NCBI GenBank assembly: GCA_019421865.1 | Contig: JAHZEL010000005.1 | Coordinates: 1-38,153, forward strand | Direction: 5' to 3' | Origin: Desulfovibrionaceae bacterium | GTDB taxonomy: Bacteria; Desulfobacterota; Desulfovibrionia; Desulfovibrionales; Desulfovibrionaceae | Length of the DNA: 38,153 nucleotides | Shown here: positions 1 to 8,464 of the stretch, piece by piece | Position numbering within the stretch: position 1 is the first letter of the stretch | How the letters are laid out: the number at the start of each line of letters is the position of its first letter | Program-made: the position numbers and the translations under genes | Notes under the pieces: model-generated | The model's input: only the letters and a program-made list of their open reading frames with translations | What the model was told of the DNA's origin: nothing | The model's database searches: none

Positions 1-150
1 AGTCGGCACGGCGTGCGGGTGCGGCAGCACACGCACGCATGACAAAGCCTGCAGATGAACGGCCGGAAAAACCGGAATCCCGCCCGATGAAGTCCGCCCC
101 CCTGCCGCGAAGCGGAACCGAGGGGGTCCGGGGGAAATCATTCCCCCCGG
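1..150 (-). repeat. Dispersed structured repeat, copy A (cut by window edge)
   Basis: This copy reads on the minus strand, starts about 24 bases after the stop of the radical SAM gene and runs off the window edge. At 128-150 it has a G-run/C-run hairpin with an AATGATTT centre, followed by the conserved block CGGTTCCGC (complement of 112-120). At 11-38 it has a two-part hairpin: arms GCGTGCG/CGCACGC, a T-C mismatch, inner arms GTGC/GCAC and loop TGCC. The same architecture occurs in copies B and C with different but still paired bases. Base identity and hairpin order are seen directly; function is unknown. Confidence 0.8.
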
Positions 151-173
151 AAACTGCCTTTCCTTCCTTTTCT

Positions 174-1289
174 TTACGGGCAGCTTATGATGCCTTCGGA
201 CCAGAGGCAGGCGCCGCAGGTAGGGGTATTGTTGCCGTAGCAGTCGGGGAGGGAGTGTTCCCAGTTGTCGCACTGGGAGCAGCGGCAGCAGGGGGAGAAT
301 TCGAAGGCGCGGACTCTTTTTCGGAAGTCGGCGTAGTCGGGGGAGTTCCAGATGAGGTTCAGCGGGGTTTGGAGCACGTTGCCGAAGAAGTGGTGCTGGT
401 TGATGCGGGTTTTGCCGCCCCAGTAGAGGCGGGAGGTGCGCAGCAGGGACATGCAGGGGCTGACGAAGCCGTCGTGACGCACGAAGGCCATGCCTTCGTC
501 GATGAAGCGGCAGTGCCTGGCAGGTCGGTGCAGGCGCTGTCCGGAGAGGAAGATTTCGCACATGCCGGCGCTGAGCAGGGAGGCCGCGGACTGGGCGACG
601 TCTGGCGCGGTCCAGTCCATGAGGGGCAGATGGATGCGCGGCGCGGTGGGCGGAATGTCGTCGCCGCCGAGGTCGGAGCCGACCACGTTGCGGTAGAGCA
701 GTTCGCTTTCGGTGCGGGGATCGGTGGGGATGGCGTGGGAAACGTTGACCTCGTTCACGCGGTAGTAGCTGGCGAACCAGGGCAGTTCCGCGAGGTCGCG
801 CGCGTTGCTTTTCATGAGCACGAAGGCCACGCCCAGCTTCACTTCCCTCCGGAGACGGAAGCGAAGCTGATTGAAGGCGAGAATATGCTCCTTGAGCACG
901 GAAAGGTGACCGTTCTTCCGGATGCTCTGATACTTTTCCTCTTCCAGCCCGTCCACGGAAAGCCAGAGCATGTCGAGTCCGGCATCGAGCAGGGCGGCGG
1001 AAACGCTTTCGGTGAGCAGGGAACCGTTGCTGAGCAGTTCGGTACGGCGTCCCGTCCGGGAGACGGCCCGCACCATGTCTATGATGCGCGGATGCACGAG
1101 CGGCTCGCCCATGCCGCCGAAGAAGACGGTTTCCACGCTTTCCGGCATGGTTTCGAGGGCACGCCGGAAGGTGGCCTCGTCCATGTCTCCGGTGCGTTCG
1201 TCGATCCAGCTGTTGCGGAAGCACATGGCGCAGCGCAGATTGCAGCGCGAAGTCGGCTCAAGATACAAGCGTTTGAGATCATCCTGCAT
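174..1289 (-). CDS. Radical SAM/SPASM protein, probable tungsten-cofactor oxidoreductase maturase
   Basis: The 371-residue protein has the radical SAM cluster motif CxxxCxxC at Cys16, Cys20 and Cys23. The glycine-rich SAM-binding stretch FGGMGEPLVHP follows. A cysteine-rich SPASM-type C-terminus (Cys334, 335, 337, 340, 350, 358, 361, 370) would bind auxiliary Fe-S clusters. Overall pattern (CNLRCAMCFRNSW near the start, ending CGACLWSEGIISCP) matches my memory of the family that matures tungsten-dependent aldehyde:ferredoxin oxidoreductases, so that is the preferred role; it would act in the cytoplasm on a peptide or cofactor precursor. No oxidoreductase gene is visible here. The ATG has GGAG a few bases upstream. 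Membership in radical SAM/SPASM is near certain; the tungsten assignment is less so. Confidence 0.75.
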   Translation of the reverse strand: MQDDLKRLYLEPTSRCNLRCAMCFRNSWIDERTGDMDEATFRRALETMPESVETVFFGGMGEPLVHPRIIDMVRAVSRTGRRTELLSNGSLLTESVSAALLDAGLDMLWLSVDGLEEEKYQSIRKNGHLSVLKEHILAFNQLRFRLRREVKLGVAFVLMKSNARDLAELPWFASYYRVNEVNVSHAIPTDPRTESELLYRNVVGSDLGGDDIPPTAPRIHLPLMDWTAPDVAQSAASLLSAGMCEIFLSGQRLHRPARHCRFIDEGMAFVRHDGFVSPCMSLLRTSRLYWGGKTRINQHHFFGNVLQTPLNLIWNSPDYADFRKRVRAFEFSPCCRCSQCDNWEHSLPDCYGNNTPTCGACLWSEGIISCP

Positions 1290-1807
1290 GGAAAGCTCCG
1301 TGTCCTGCCGCCGGACGCCGCAGGGCCGCCGGAGGGAAAACGTTAGACCTGAATGTTAAGGTACACCGTTTTTTCCTTCGATGTCCAGAATGTGCGGAAT
1401 TTCGCGCCGTTTCATTATTCAGGGGCTTTTTTCCGGCAAAGAGGAGGGCGAGCGTTCCGTGTTTCTGTTTCAGAGAGTCGCTTTTTCTTCTGCGGCCGGG
1501 AGAAGGTGCGGAAAAGCGCAGATCGGGGGCCGCGAGGGGCTGGGGCTATGATGCGTTTCAGGGCCGGGTCCGGAAGGGAAGGCAGGGCGAGGCCGGAAGG
1601 AATGCGCGGGAGAGTGGGGGAAAGCCCGGAGTGGCCGGGGAATCAGGGCGCTGTCCCTGCCGCTGAGGGGAAAAGGCGGGCATCAGCGGGAGGGCCGGAA
1701 TTTTTTGCGGCAGGGCGCTGTTTTTCCGAGGCTGAAGGCCTTTTGCCTGCGTGATTCTTCATGTAGGGTGAATCTGTTCCGGCAATCGGTCGGACGGGGG
1801 ATTCCGG
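1290..1807. other. Divergent intergenic region, no gene seen
   Basis: These 518 bases separate the minus-strand radical SAM gene from the plus-strand secreted-protein gene. They must hold promoters for both, but I found no convincing -35/-10 pair. Open frames here lack a ribosome-binding site and recognisable sequence. The stretch is G-rich on the plus strand from about 1500 to 1700. Confidence 0.5.
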
Positions 1808-2461
1808 ATGAAGAGAATATTGCTTGCGCTTGTGGTACTGGTGAGTCTGTTTTCGTCGCTGCCCGCGGGGGCGGAGGTGCTGGATTCGCAAACGCACAAG
1901 GACTGGTCGTCCTTCGTGCTGGCGACTCCGACCCGTATGGTTGCCCGCATGACGACCATGCAGGGCGGCACCATGCTGGCCATTGACGTGGAACCCTCTT
2001 CTTCTTCGCGATCGACCTGGAGCATCAAGATGCTGGAATACCTGTCCGGGGATTCCAGGGAGTTTCTGGAAGGGGTGGGCACGTTTTCGCGGTACGGGCA
2101 GATGCGCGTGGACAGAAGGACGACCTATGACGTTCGCTTTGATTTTTATGTGCAGAACGATGTGCTTATCATTGAAATGGGCGGTCAGTTCCACGATATT
2201 TTTCTGCGGGAGGCCGCAAAAGGCGCCGTACTTCGTATAAAGATAGAAGATGCTGAGCCCATATACGCGAGGTTTTCCCTTCAGGGTTTTACGGCCGCAC
2301 TGAAGCGCTGCATGATGCTTGCGGACGTTATCGGCAATATTCCTTCGGATGAGGATTTCTTCTCCGACACGAGGCCCCCTTCCGATGAAGACTTCTTTGA
2401 GAATCCGGGGCCGGGGAGTCGTCGGGAAGCCGTTCCGGGGCAGGGCGTGCGTCGTCTCTGA
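1808..2461 (+). CDS. Secreted hypothetical protein with duplicated PSDEDFF motif
   Basis: The 217-residue product begins with a Sec signal peptide (MKR, then a hydrophobic stretch to about residue 22, likely cleaved after AGA before EVL), so it should be periplasmic. I do not recognise the family. The body is a mix of short strand- and helix-like segments with one cysteine after the signal. Near the C-terminus the heptad PSDEDFF occurs twice, 15 residues apart, on an acidic Pro/Gly-rich tail. The ATG follows a GGGGGA stretch at suitable spacing. The next gene lies 114 bases downstream on the same strand, so co-transcription is possible. Coding status is well supported by the signal peptide and start context; function unknown. 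Confidence 0.7.
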   Translation: MKRILLALVVLVSLFSSLPAGAEVLDSQTHKDWSSFVLATPTRMVARMTTMQGGTMLAIDVEPSSSSRSTWSIKMLEYLSGDSREFLEGVGTFSRYGQMRVDRRTTYDVRFDFYVQNDVLIIEMGGQFHDIFLREAAKGAVLRIKIEDAEPIYARFSLQGFTAALKRCMMLADVIGNIPSDEDFFSDTRPPSDEDFFENPGPGSRREAVPGQGVRRL

Positions 2462-2575
2462 AACGTTGCGGAGCGGGAAACTGCGTGAGGGATGCGCCGT
2501 CTGTAGGCCGGTCGGCTCCGGTCGGAGGATAGGAACGCGGACGCTTCACGGTAGAAAGCACGGGGAGAATGCAGG

Positions 2576-2938
2576 ATGAAGGTCACGGAAAAGCAGCTTG
2601 CCGAGCGCTATGCGGGCATGAAGGATGCGGAACTTGAAGCGCTTGACCCGCGCAGACTCACGCCGGAGGCGGCGCGTATCCGGGCGGAGGAGCTGAAGAA
2701 GCGGGGCATTGCCGACACGGCGGCGCAGGAAGAGACGTGGGCACGGCAGGACGAGGCGCGCGAGAAGGATCTGAAAAAGAATCACGCCCGGCAGCTCACG
2801 GCCGTGGCTCTTGTGGCGGCGGCGCTGCTGACGGAATTGGTGGCCGCACGTTTCATCGACATTCCGGGAACGGTGTCCACGGCGATTGTGGTGGTGCTCT
2901 GCATGCTGGCGATCTATGTGCTGAGGCGCAGAAGCTGA
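2576..2938 (+). CDS. Small two-TM membrane protein, hypothetical
   Basis: The 120-residue protein has a charged, probably helical N-terminal half (residues 1-72, rich in Glu, Lys, Arg and Ala). Two hydrophobic segments follow at about 74-92 and 99-115, joined by a short loop, and it ends RRRS. It should sit in the inner membrane with the charged domain in the cytoplasm. The ATG has a GGGGAG ribosome-binding site 8 bases upstream. I do not recognise a family; the arrangement resembles small scaffold or regulator proteins, but no function can be assigned. It may form a transcription unit with the secreted protein upstream. Confidence 0.65.
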   Translation: MKVTEKQLAERYAGMKDAELEALDPRRLTPEAARIRAEELKKRGIADTAAQEETWARQDEAREKDLKKNHARQLTAVALVAAALLTELVAARFIDIPGTVSTAIVVVLCMLAIYVLRRRS

Positions 2939-3772
2939 GCAGCCGGGCGCGCCCCCGGCAAGGAGCAGAGGAAAAGCGGCTCGGACGAAAGACGCGGGCG
3001 GGAAGAGCGTTGCGCTTTCGGGATCGGCCGGTGAAGAAAACACCGGCGGGGGATTGCGCACCTTCGGCGCGGCACGGCAAAGAAACTCCGGCGGAACGCG
3101 TCGCGTTTTTGGGGGACTGCCCGAGGAGGAAGCGCTGCGCCACACCGCCAGAAAAAAGGCTTCCCGAACGTTTCCGGACGTGGCGCGGGGAAGAATCTTT
3201 TTCGCGGGGAGGTTCCGCAGTTTTTGGGGGAGGGATCTGGCTGAAGCCTGTCTTCTCCCGCTTGTACGGCAGGCCCGGCTTTCGAGTCTGCCTTTTGTTT
3301 TAAGGAAAAGCCCCGGCCGGGGTTGAGTGCTTCCGTCCGGTGGACGGGCTGCCGTCTCCTCATCCTGACGGGCGGCGGGGGGGCTTCGCCGCAGCCGTTT
3401 CCCCCGCCCATCTCCGAGTCCTCCCTCCCCACGCACCACCGTTACGTCCGCTCTCGATCCATTTTCTTCTTTCCTCCCACACATCATCCCTGCGTCCGCC
3501 GTTCGTGCCTTCCCCCTGCCTCCTCCCGCCTCCCTTCCCGCCGCCCGCTCCTCCATCGTGCCGTCGCCCCGTGCCCCTCGTTCCGCTCCTCTCGTTTCCC
3601 CTTCGCCCCGCCGACTGACAGTCGAAAAAAAATAAAACGTTTCGGAAAGAAGGATGGGGGTGCGGGGGAAGGAGGAAAAGCCCTTTTCAAAGGGTTTTCC
3701 TCCTTCCCCGCCGTCATTTTCTCCTCTTTCCGTCCACTATCCGTAAATAAGAAGGGCAGAAAAAAGGGGGAC
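2939..3772. other. Gene-free region with hairpins and a pyrimidine-rich tract
   Basis: No credible gene is present. Palindromes include GCCGGG/CCCGGC just after the upstream stop, CCGGTG/CACCGG near 3030, and CCCCGGCCGGGG near 3312. From about 3370 to 3610 the plus strand is strongly pyrimidine-rich. A long inverted repeat lies at 3665-3709 (separate entry). Open frames here have no ribosome-binding site and strongly skewed Pro/Ser/Arg composition, as expected of non-coding G+C-rich DNA. Confidence 0.6.
3665..3709. repeat. Long inverted repeat upstream of the acc promoter
   Basis: The left arm GGGGAAGGAGGAAAA then GCCCTTT is matched by the right arm AAAGGG then TTTTCCTCCTTCCCC. About 21 base pairs form, with a single unpaired G and a tiny loop. 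It ends about 64 bases before the -35 element of the acc promoter. It could terminate read-through transcription or be a protein-binding or cruciform site. No long T-run follows on either strand. Confidence 0.7.
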
Positions 3773-3800
3773 TTGATTCTTTCCGATTGCAAGGTATAAT
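3773..3800 (+). promoter_or_regulatory. Sigma-70 promoter of the acc operon
   Basis: TTGATT (3773-3778), a 16-base spacer, and a perfect TATAAT (3795-3800). Transcription should start near 3807, leaving an untranslated leader of about 180 bases before the GTG start at 3990. The leader length suggests room for post-transcriptional control, but I recognise no riboswitch in it. Confidence 0.8.
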
Positions 3801-3989
3801 CGCCACACAAATGGCGGCTGCGTCTGCGGCCGGAAGGCCCGTTTTCCCGACGTATCCGGGGGGCGGCCCGGCGCTTTGCGCCACGTTGCGTCATGTGCCG
3901 GACAGGGCGGGAGGAGAGGATCGCCTTGTCTTTTTCTTTCATTATCACATGGTCTTATGGCCTTTTCCCCTTTGCAATAAGGAAATGGC

Positions 3990-5411
3990 GTGAATAAACA
4001 GCATAAAGTGCTTATTGCCAACCGCGGCGAAATCGCGGTTCGCATCATTCAGGCATGCAGGAAGCTCGGACTCGACTTCGTATGCGTTCATACCGCGGAA
4101 GACGCGTTTTCCGGTCATGTGGCTCTCGCCCGTGAACTCGGCGGAGAAAAGAGTCTGTACCGCATTTCTTCCTATCACGATGCCAACGAGCTTCTGAGTG
4201 TGGCCGACGAGTCCGGCGCCACGGCCGTGCATCCCGGCTACGGCTTCTTCGCCGAGGACTTCCGTTTCGCCCGCCGCGTCACCGAACGCGAGCGTCCGCT
4301 GATCTTCCTCGGACCGTCCTGGCGCGTGATCCGCGATCTCGGCGACAAGATCAACACCAAGCGTCTTGCCCGTTCGCTCGGCGTGCCCACGGTTCCCGGT
4401 TCCGACCGCCCGATCTACGACGAGCTCGAGGCCGAAAAGATTGCCCGTTCTCTCTTCGACTTTCAGGTGCAGCAGGGCATTGCCCGTCCGCTCGTGCTGG
4501 TGAAGGCTTCGGCGGGCGGCGGCGGCATGGGCATCGAGGAAGTGTACGACATCGACATGTTCCGTCAGGTGTACCGCCGCATCCGCAACTACGCCATGCG
4601 TCAGTTCAAGGACGAGGGCGTGCTCATCGAACAGCGCGTCAAGGACTTCAACCATCTGGAAGTGCAGGTGCTTTCCGACCGTACGGGTCGTCATCCCGTG
4701 CATTTCGGCACCCGCAACTGCTCCATCCAGTCCACGGGCCGTCAGAAGCGTCTGGAAGTGGCTCCCGGTTTCGATCCTTCCTCCATCCACTACGACTTCG
4801 ACGCCGCCGCGCTCCTTGACGAAATCGTCATGCACTCGCTCAACATGGCCCGCAAGGTGGGCTACGACAGCGTGGGCACCTGGGAATGGATCGTCACCCG
4901 CGACGGTCACCCCTTCCTCATGGAAGTCAACACCCGCATTCAGGTGGAAAACGGCGTGTCCGCCGCCATCAGCCGCGTGAAGGGCAAGGAAGTCGACCTC
5001 ATCGCCGAACAGATCCGTACCGGTCTCGGCGATCCGCTCGGCTACACCCAGGACGACATCACCTTCCACGGCGTGGGCGTCGAATACCGCATCATTGCCG
5101 AAGATCCCGACAACGGCTTCTCCCCCTGGGTGGGCGACATCGACCGCTTCAGCTGGGAAGAACACGAATGGTGCCGCGTGCACACCCATGTGCCGCCGGT
5201 TTCTCCCGAGAACCCCTACACCATTCCCACCGAGTTCGACCCCAACCTCGCGCTTGCCATCATCTGGGGCAAGGATCTTGCCGAGGTCAGCGCCCACGGT
5301 CTTGCCTTCCTCGACACGCTGCGTCTCGAAGGACACGACGGCAAGGGCGAACCCTTGAAGTCCAACGTGGAATTTCTGAAGCATAAAACGGAGCGCATGC
5401 TGCGTTTCTAG
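3990..5411 (+). CDS. accC: Acetyl-CoA carboxylase, biotin carboxylase subunit
   Basis: The 473-residue ATP-grasp enzyme carboxylates the biotin carrier with ATP and bicarbonate, the first half-reaction of malonyl-CoA synthesis in the cytoplasm. Seen: N-terminal LIANRGEIAVRI, the ATP lysines Lys120 (GDK) and Lys172 (VKASAGGGG), and the catalytic stretch MEVNTRIQVE (Glu312, Asn314, Arg316, Glu320), followed by YRIIAED with Arg367. Relative to the E. coli enzyme, the glycine loop reads GGGGMG rather than GGGGRG and the His after QVE is Asn, so this is a divergent AccC branch. The start is GTG with AAGGA just upstream. First of three co-directional genes; codon usage is strongly biased, as in highly expressed genes. 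Confidence 0.9.
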   Translation: MNKQHKVLIANRGEIAVRIIQACRKLGLDFVCVHTAEDAFSGHVALARELGGEKSLYRISSYHDANELLSVADESGATAVHPGYGFFAEDFRFARRVTERERPLIFLGPSWRVIRDLGDKINTKRLARSLGVPTVPGSDRPIYDELEAEKIARSLFDFQVQQGIARPLVLVKASAGGGGMGIEEVYDIDMFRQVYRRIRNYAMRQFKDEGVLIEQRVKDFNHLEVQVLSDRTGRHPVHFGTRNCSIQSTGRQKRLEVAPGFDPSSIHYDFDAAALLDEIVMHSLNMARKVGYDSVGTWEWIVTRDGHPFLMEVNTRIQVENGVSAAISRVKGKEVDLIAEQIRTGLGDPLGYTQDDITFHGVGVEYRIIAEDPDNGFSPWVGDIDRFSWEEHEWCRVHTHVPPVSPENPYTIPTEFDPNLALAIIWGKDLAEVSAHGLAFLDTLRLEGHDGKGEPLKSNVEFLKHKTERMLRF

Positions 5412-5443
5412 TTTCCTGTTCTGATCAGGAAGGGATATTTTTT

Positions 5444-7687
5444 ATGATGGAATGGGAAAAGCAACTGCATCAGCTTGCCGACAGGCTCTGCTATCTCAAG
5501 GATATCTTCCCCGGAAAGCATGAGGAAGACATCGCGCTTCTTCAGACCCGGCTCGACGACATCCGCCGCAAGCTCGAAACCTGCTCCGCCGACGAGGCGC
5601 AGGCGGAAATGACGTCGCTTGAGGATCTGTTCTTCTTCATAGAGTGCAAGCTCGAAGACAAGCTCACGCCTATGGACAAGGTGCGCATCGTGCGGCATCC
5701 CCACCGCATCTGCCTGCGCGACATCCTTGAGAACGTGTACGACAACTACACCGAAATCGGCGGTCAGGGCGAACACACCAACGACCCCGCCATGGTCATC
5801 GCCCGCGCCTACATCACCCGCAAGCGTCACGGCAAGGTCTATCATCAGCCCGTGCTCGTCATGGGTCATGAAAAGGGCCACGGCGAGGAATTCCGCAACG
5901 GCGGCTCCGCCAAGCCCTGGGGCAACGCCAAGGCCAAGCACTACATGGGCGTGGCCGAAACCGAAGGCATTCCGATCCACGCCTACGTCTTCACGCCCGG
6001 CGGCTATCCGCTCGAAGACTATCCCGGCGCGGCTCAGCAGATCGCCCGCAACATCTACGAAATGGCCGGTCTTACCGTGCCGCTCATCGCCATCTTCTCC
6101 GAAGGCGGCTCCGGCGGCGCCGAAGCCATTTCTCTGGCCGACCGGCGTCTCATGCTCTCCCACGGCTACTATTCCGTGATCTCGCCCGAGGGCGCGGCCG
6201 CCATTGAAGGTCATCTGCGCGGCGGCGCGCGTGCTTCCGCCGATCTCGTGGAACGCTGCGCCAAGGATCTGCATCTCACCGCCGACGATAACCTGAAGTT
6301 CGGCTACATCGACAAGATCATTCAGGAACCCGTGCTCGGTGCGCGTCCGTACCACTACGAGTTCTTCCGCACCATCCGGCAGGAAGTCATCCGCGCCACC
6401 GACGAGGTCGTGCTTGCCGCCCGCGGTCTTGCGCCGCTGCGTGCCGCCACGCTCCGCCGCTTCCGCGACAGGGAACTCAATCTCGACGAATTCTCCGTGC
6501 GCTGGGATCTTTCCCGCAAGGCCCGTCAGCGTCTTGTGGAAATGCGTCAGAACAAGTTCATCAAGGCCTCGCACCGCGAGTGCCGGAATACGCGTTCCAT
6601 CATGGGCCGCCTCGGCGACGCCTGGTCCGAGCAGTGGTGGGAGATCTACAACCGCCTCATCTACGATTTCTACCATCGCAACCGCCGCACCTTCTCCAAC
6701 GTGCTTGAGGAAATCGGTTCCGAATGGGAAATGCTCAAGCTGCGCGCCATGAAGCCCTGGAACAAGCTTCGTCACGGCAAGACGGATGAGCCTGCGGGCA
6801 ATACCGAGGAACTCACCACCCTCTCCGAATGGGAAGACGACAACCATTCCGGCTGGTCCTGGGTCAGCCCCAAGGCCAAGGAAGACCGCGCCATTTCCTG
6901 CCCCTATTCCGCGCAGCGCGGCTGCATGGACATGTGGGCCCCCGATCTCTACAACGAGTTCGCCGGCGTGTGCTCCACCTGCGGACATCACTTCCCCATG
7001 GAATACCAGTGGGTCATGAACAACTGCTTCGACGAGAACTCCCTCTATGAGTTCAATACCGAAGTCGAGGCGGGCAACCCCCTGAACTTCCCCGGCTTCG
7101 ATGAAAAGATCGCCGAAGCCAAGAGAAAGACCGGTCTCAAGAGCGGCTGCATCACCTTTGAAGCCAGACTCGACGGCGTGCAGGTGGTGGTGGCCATTCT
7201 TGTCGGCTCCTTCCGCGGCGGTTCCGTGGGCGTGGCCGAAGGCTCCAAGTTCGTCGCCGCCGCCGATCGCGCCCGCCGCAAGCGGTATCCGTTCATCGTG
7301 TACTGCCACGGCACCGCGGGCATACGCATTCAGGAAGGCACGCACGGCGTCATTCAGATGCCCCGCTGCACCGTGGCCGTGCGTCGCTACATCGAATCCG
7401 GCGGTCTCTACCTCGTGCTCTACGATACCAAGTCCTACGGCGGCCCCGTGGCCAGCTTCCTCGGCTGCGCGTTCTATCAGTTCGCCATCCGTTCTTCGGA
7501 CATCGGTTTCGCAGGCCCCGGCGTCATCAAGAACACCACCGGTCTCGACATTCCGCCGGATCATCACAACTGCTACAAGGCGCTTTCCCGCGGGCACATT
7601 CAGGGCGTGTGGGATCGCCGCGACGTGCGCGCCAATCTGCGTCAGGCCCTCGAAACCATGGGCGGCCGCAACCTTTACTATCGATAG
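5444..7687 (+). CDS. Acetyl-CoA carboxylase carboxyltransferase, fused AccA-AccD
   Basis: A 747-residue protein carrying both carboxyltransferase halves. Residues about 60-330 match the alpha subunit: RPYHYEFF follows a crotonase-like core with FSEGGSGGAEAISLADRRLM and the SPEGAAAI oxyanion region. Residues about 480-747 match the beta subunit: a four-Cys zinc finger (Cys486, 494, 510, 513) and the core GGSVGVAEGSKFVAAADRA then CHGTAGIRIQEG. The order alpha-then-beta is the reverse of the beta-then-alpha order usual in fused forms I know. It should transfer carboxyl from biotin to acetyl-CoA. The start is ATGATG at 5444 or 5447 behind AGGAAGG. It lies 32 bases after the biotin carboxylase gene and 9 before the carrier gene. 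Confidence 0.88.
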   Translation: MMEWEKQLHQLADRLCYLKDIFPGKHEEDIALLQTRLDDIRRKLETCSADEAQAEMTSLEDLFFFIECKLEDKLTPMDKVRIVRHPHRICLRDILENVYDNYTEIGGQGEHTNDPAMVIARAYITRKRHGKVYHQPVLVMGHEKGHGEEFRNGGSAKPWGNAKAKHYMGVAETEGIPIHAYVFTPGGYPLEDYPGAAQQIARNIYEMAGLTVPLIAIFSEGGSGGAEAISLADRRLMLSHGYYSVISPEGAAAIEGHLRGGARASADLVERCAKDLHLTADDNLKFGYIDKIIQEPVLGARPYHYEFFRTIRQEVIRATDEVVLAARGLAPLRAATLRRFRDRELNLDEFSVRWDLSRKARQRLVEMRQNKFIKASHRECRNTRSIMGRLGDAWSEQWWEIYNRLIYDFYHRNRRTFSNVLEEIGSEWEMLKLRAMKPWNKLRHGKTDEPAGNTEELTTLSEWEDDNHSGWSWVSPKAKEDRAISCPYSAQRGCMDMWAPDLYNEFAGVCSTCGHHFPMEYQWVMNNCFDENSLYEFNTEVEAGNPLNFPGFDEKIAEAKRKTGLKSGCITFEARLDGVQVVVAILVGSFRGGSVGVAEGSKFVAAADRARRKRYPFIVYCHGTAGIRIQEGTHGVIQMPRCTVAVRRYIESGGLYLVLYDTKSYGGPVASFLGCAFYQFAIRSSDIGFAGPGVIKNTTGLDIPPDHHNCYKALSRGHIQGVWDRRDVRANLRQALETMGGRNLYYR

Positions 7688-7696
7688 GGTGAAAGC

Positions 7697-8347
7697 ATGA
7701 GAGACATTGCCGAAGTCATGGAAGAACTCAAGGCCGCGCCCTACACGGAACGCGAGGTCTGCGCTCCCCACACGGGCGTGATCCGCTTTGCCGACATCGA
7801 GGAGGGCGCCCGCGTCAGCGGTTTCACCGGCACCTGGAAGGAAGTGCCCGGTACGCACATCGCCACCATCACCCGCGAAAAGAACCCCCGCAAGGTGCTC
7901 GCCACCGAGCGCGGCGTGCTCCAGAAGCTCTATCGCGATCTCGACGGCTCCTTCGTGGAGGCCGGCACGCCCCTCGGCGTGATCCGCCACTACTTCACCC
8001 GTCAGGAAGTTGTGAGCAGACTTCTCAAGGAAAGCCTCTACGCCTTCTGCGCCCCCGAACGCGCCAAGTATTACTTCGTGCCTGACGTGGACAAGAAGGT
8101 CAAAATCCTCGGCTGCCGTACCGTGTCCATCCACGACGGCATGGAACTGTTCATCGTGTCCCGCATGAAGCGTGAAGTGCCCCTGTGCTACAGCGGCCCT
8201 TCGGGCATCATCTACGACGTGTACTTCGATCAGACCAAGAACGTCGACGCCGGCAGCCCCCTCATCGTGGTCTGCCCGCCTGAACAGCAGTCCGCCGTGG
8301 AAGACGTGGTCGCCCGCGTCCAGAGCGAGTGGAACGAAGGCGAATAA
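7697..8347 (+). CDS. Biotin carboxyl carrier-like protein of the acc operon
   Basis: The 216-residue protein ends in a biotinyl domain: ELFIVSRMKREVPLCYSGPSG with Lys158 at the biotinylation position (usually AMKM or VMKM, here RMKR), then VYFDQTKNVDAGSPLIVV. The N-terminal half (residues about 20-98) also has barrel-sandwich-like spacing, GVI...GVLQKLYRDLDGSFVEAGTPLGVI, suggesting a second biotinyl/lipoyl-like fold without a clear target lysine. It would shuttle carboxyl groups between the two upstream enzymes. The ATG lies 9 bases after the carboxyltransferase stop, with AGGGTGA as ribosome-binding site. Last gene of the operon, followed by a strong terminator at 8369. Confidence 0.82.
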   Translation: MRDIAEVMEELKAAPYTEREVCAPHTGVIRFADIEEGARVSGFTGTWKEVPGTHIATITREKNPRKVLATERGVLQKLYRDLDGSFVEAGTPLGVIRHYFTRQEVVSRLLKESLYAFCAPERAKYYFVPDVDKKVKILGCRTVSIHDGMELFIVSRMKREVPLCYSGPSGIIYDVYFDQTKNVDAGSPLIVVCPPEQQSAVEDVVARVQSEWNEGE

Positions 8348-8368
8348 CCCGCCGAAATGGCTCCGTTC

Positions 8369-8404
8369 AGCGCCGCCGATGCCCCGTGCCTCGGCGGCGC
8401 TTTT
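8369..8404 (+). terminator. Rho-independent terminator of the acc operon
   Basis: An 11-base-pair perfect stem (AGCGCCGCCGA / TCGGCGGCGCT) with an 11-base loop, followed by TTT. It lies 22 bases after the last acc stop codon. Confidence 0.85.
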
Positions 8405-8464
8405 GCTGAAAAGGCTGGCGGGACGGAAGTTGTTTCGGGAAAGGCATATGGGGCTTTGCCCCAT

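Noticed and set aside
3054..3618. Open frames in the gene-free region upstream of accC
   Set aside because: Low-complexity Pro/Ser/Arg sequences on several frames at once, no start signals, no recognisable domain.
3945..5384. Long minus-strand open frame opposite accC
   Set aside because: Antisense artefact of a codon-biased gene; Val/Gly/His-rich composition without recognisable motifs.
5408..8464. Very long minus-strand open frame opposite the acc operon
   Set aside because: It mirrors three clear plus-strand genes; long antisense frames are expected with strong third-position G/C bias. It has no family match and no ribosome-binding site.
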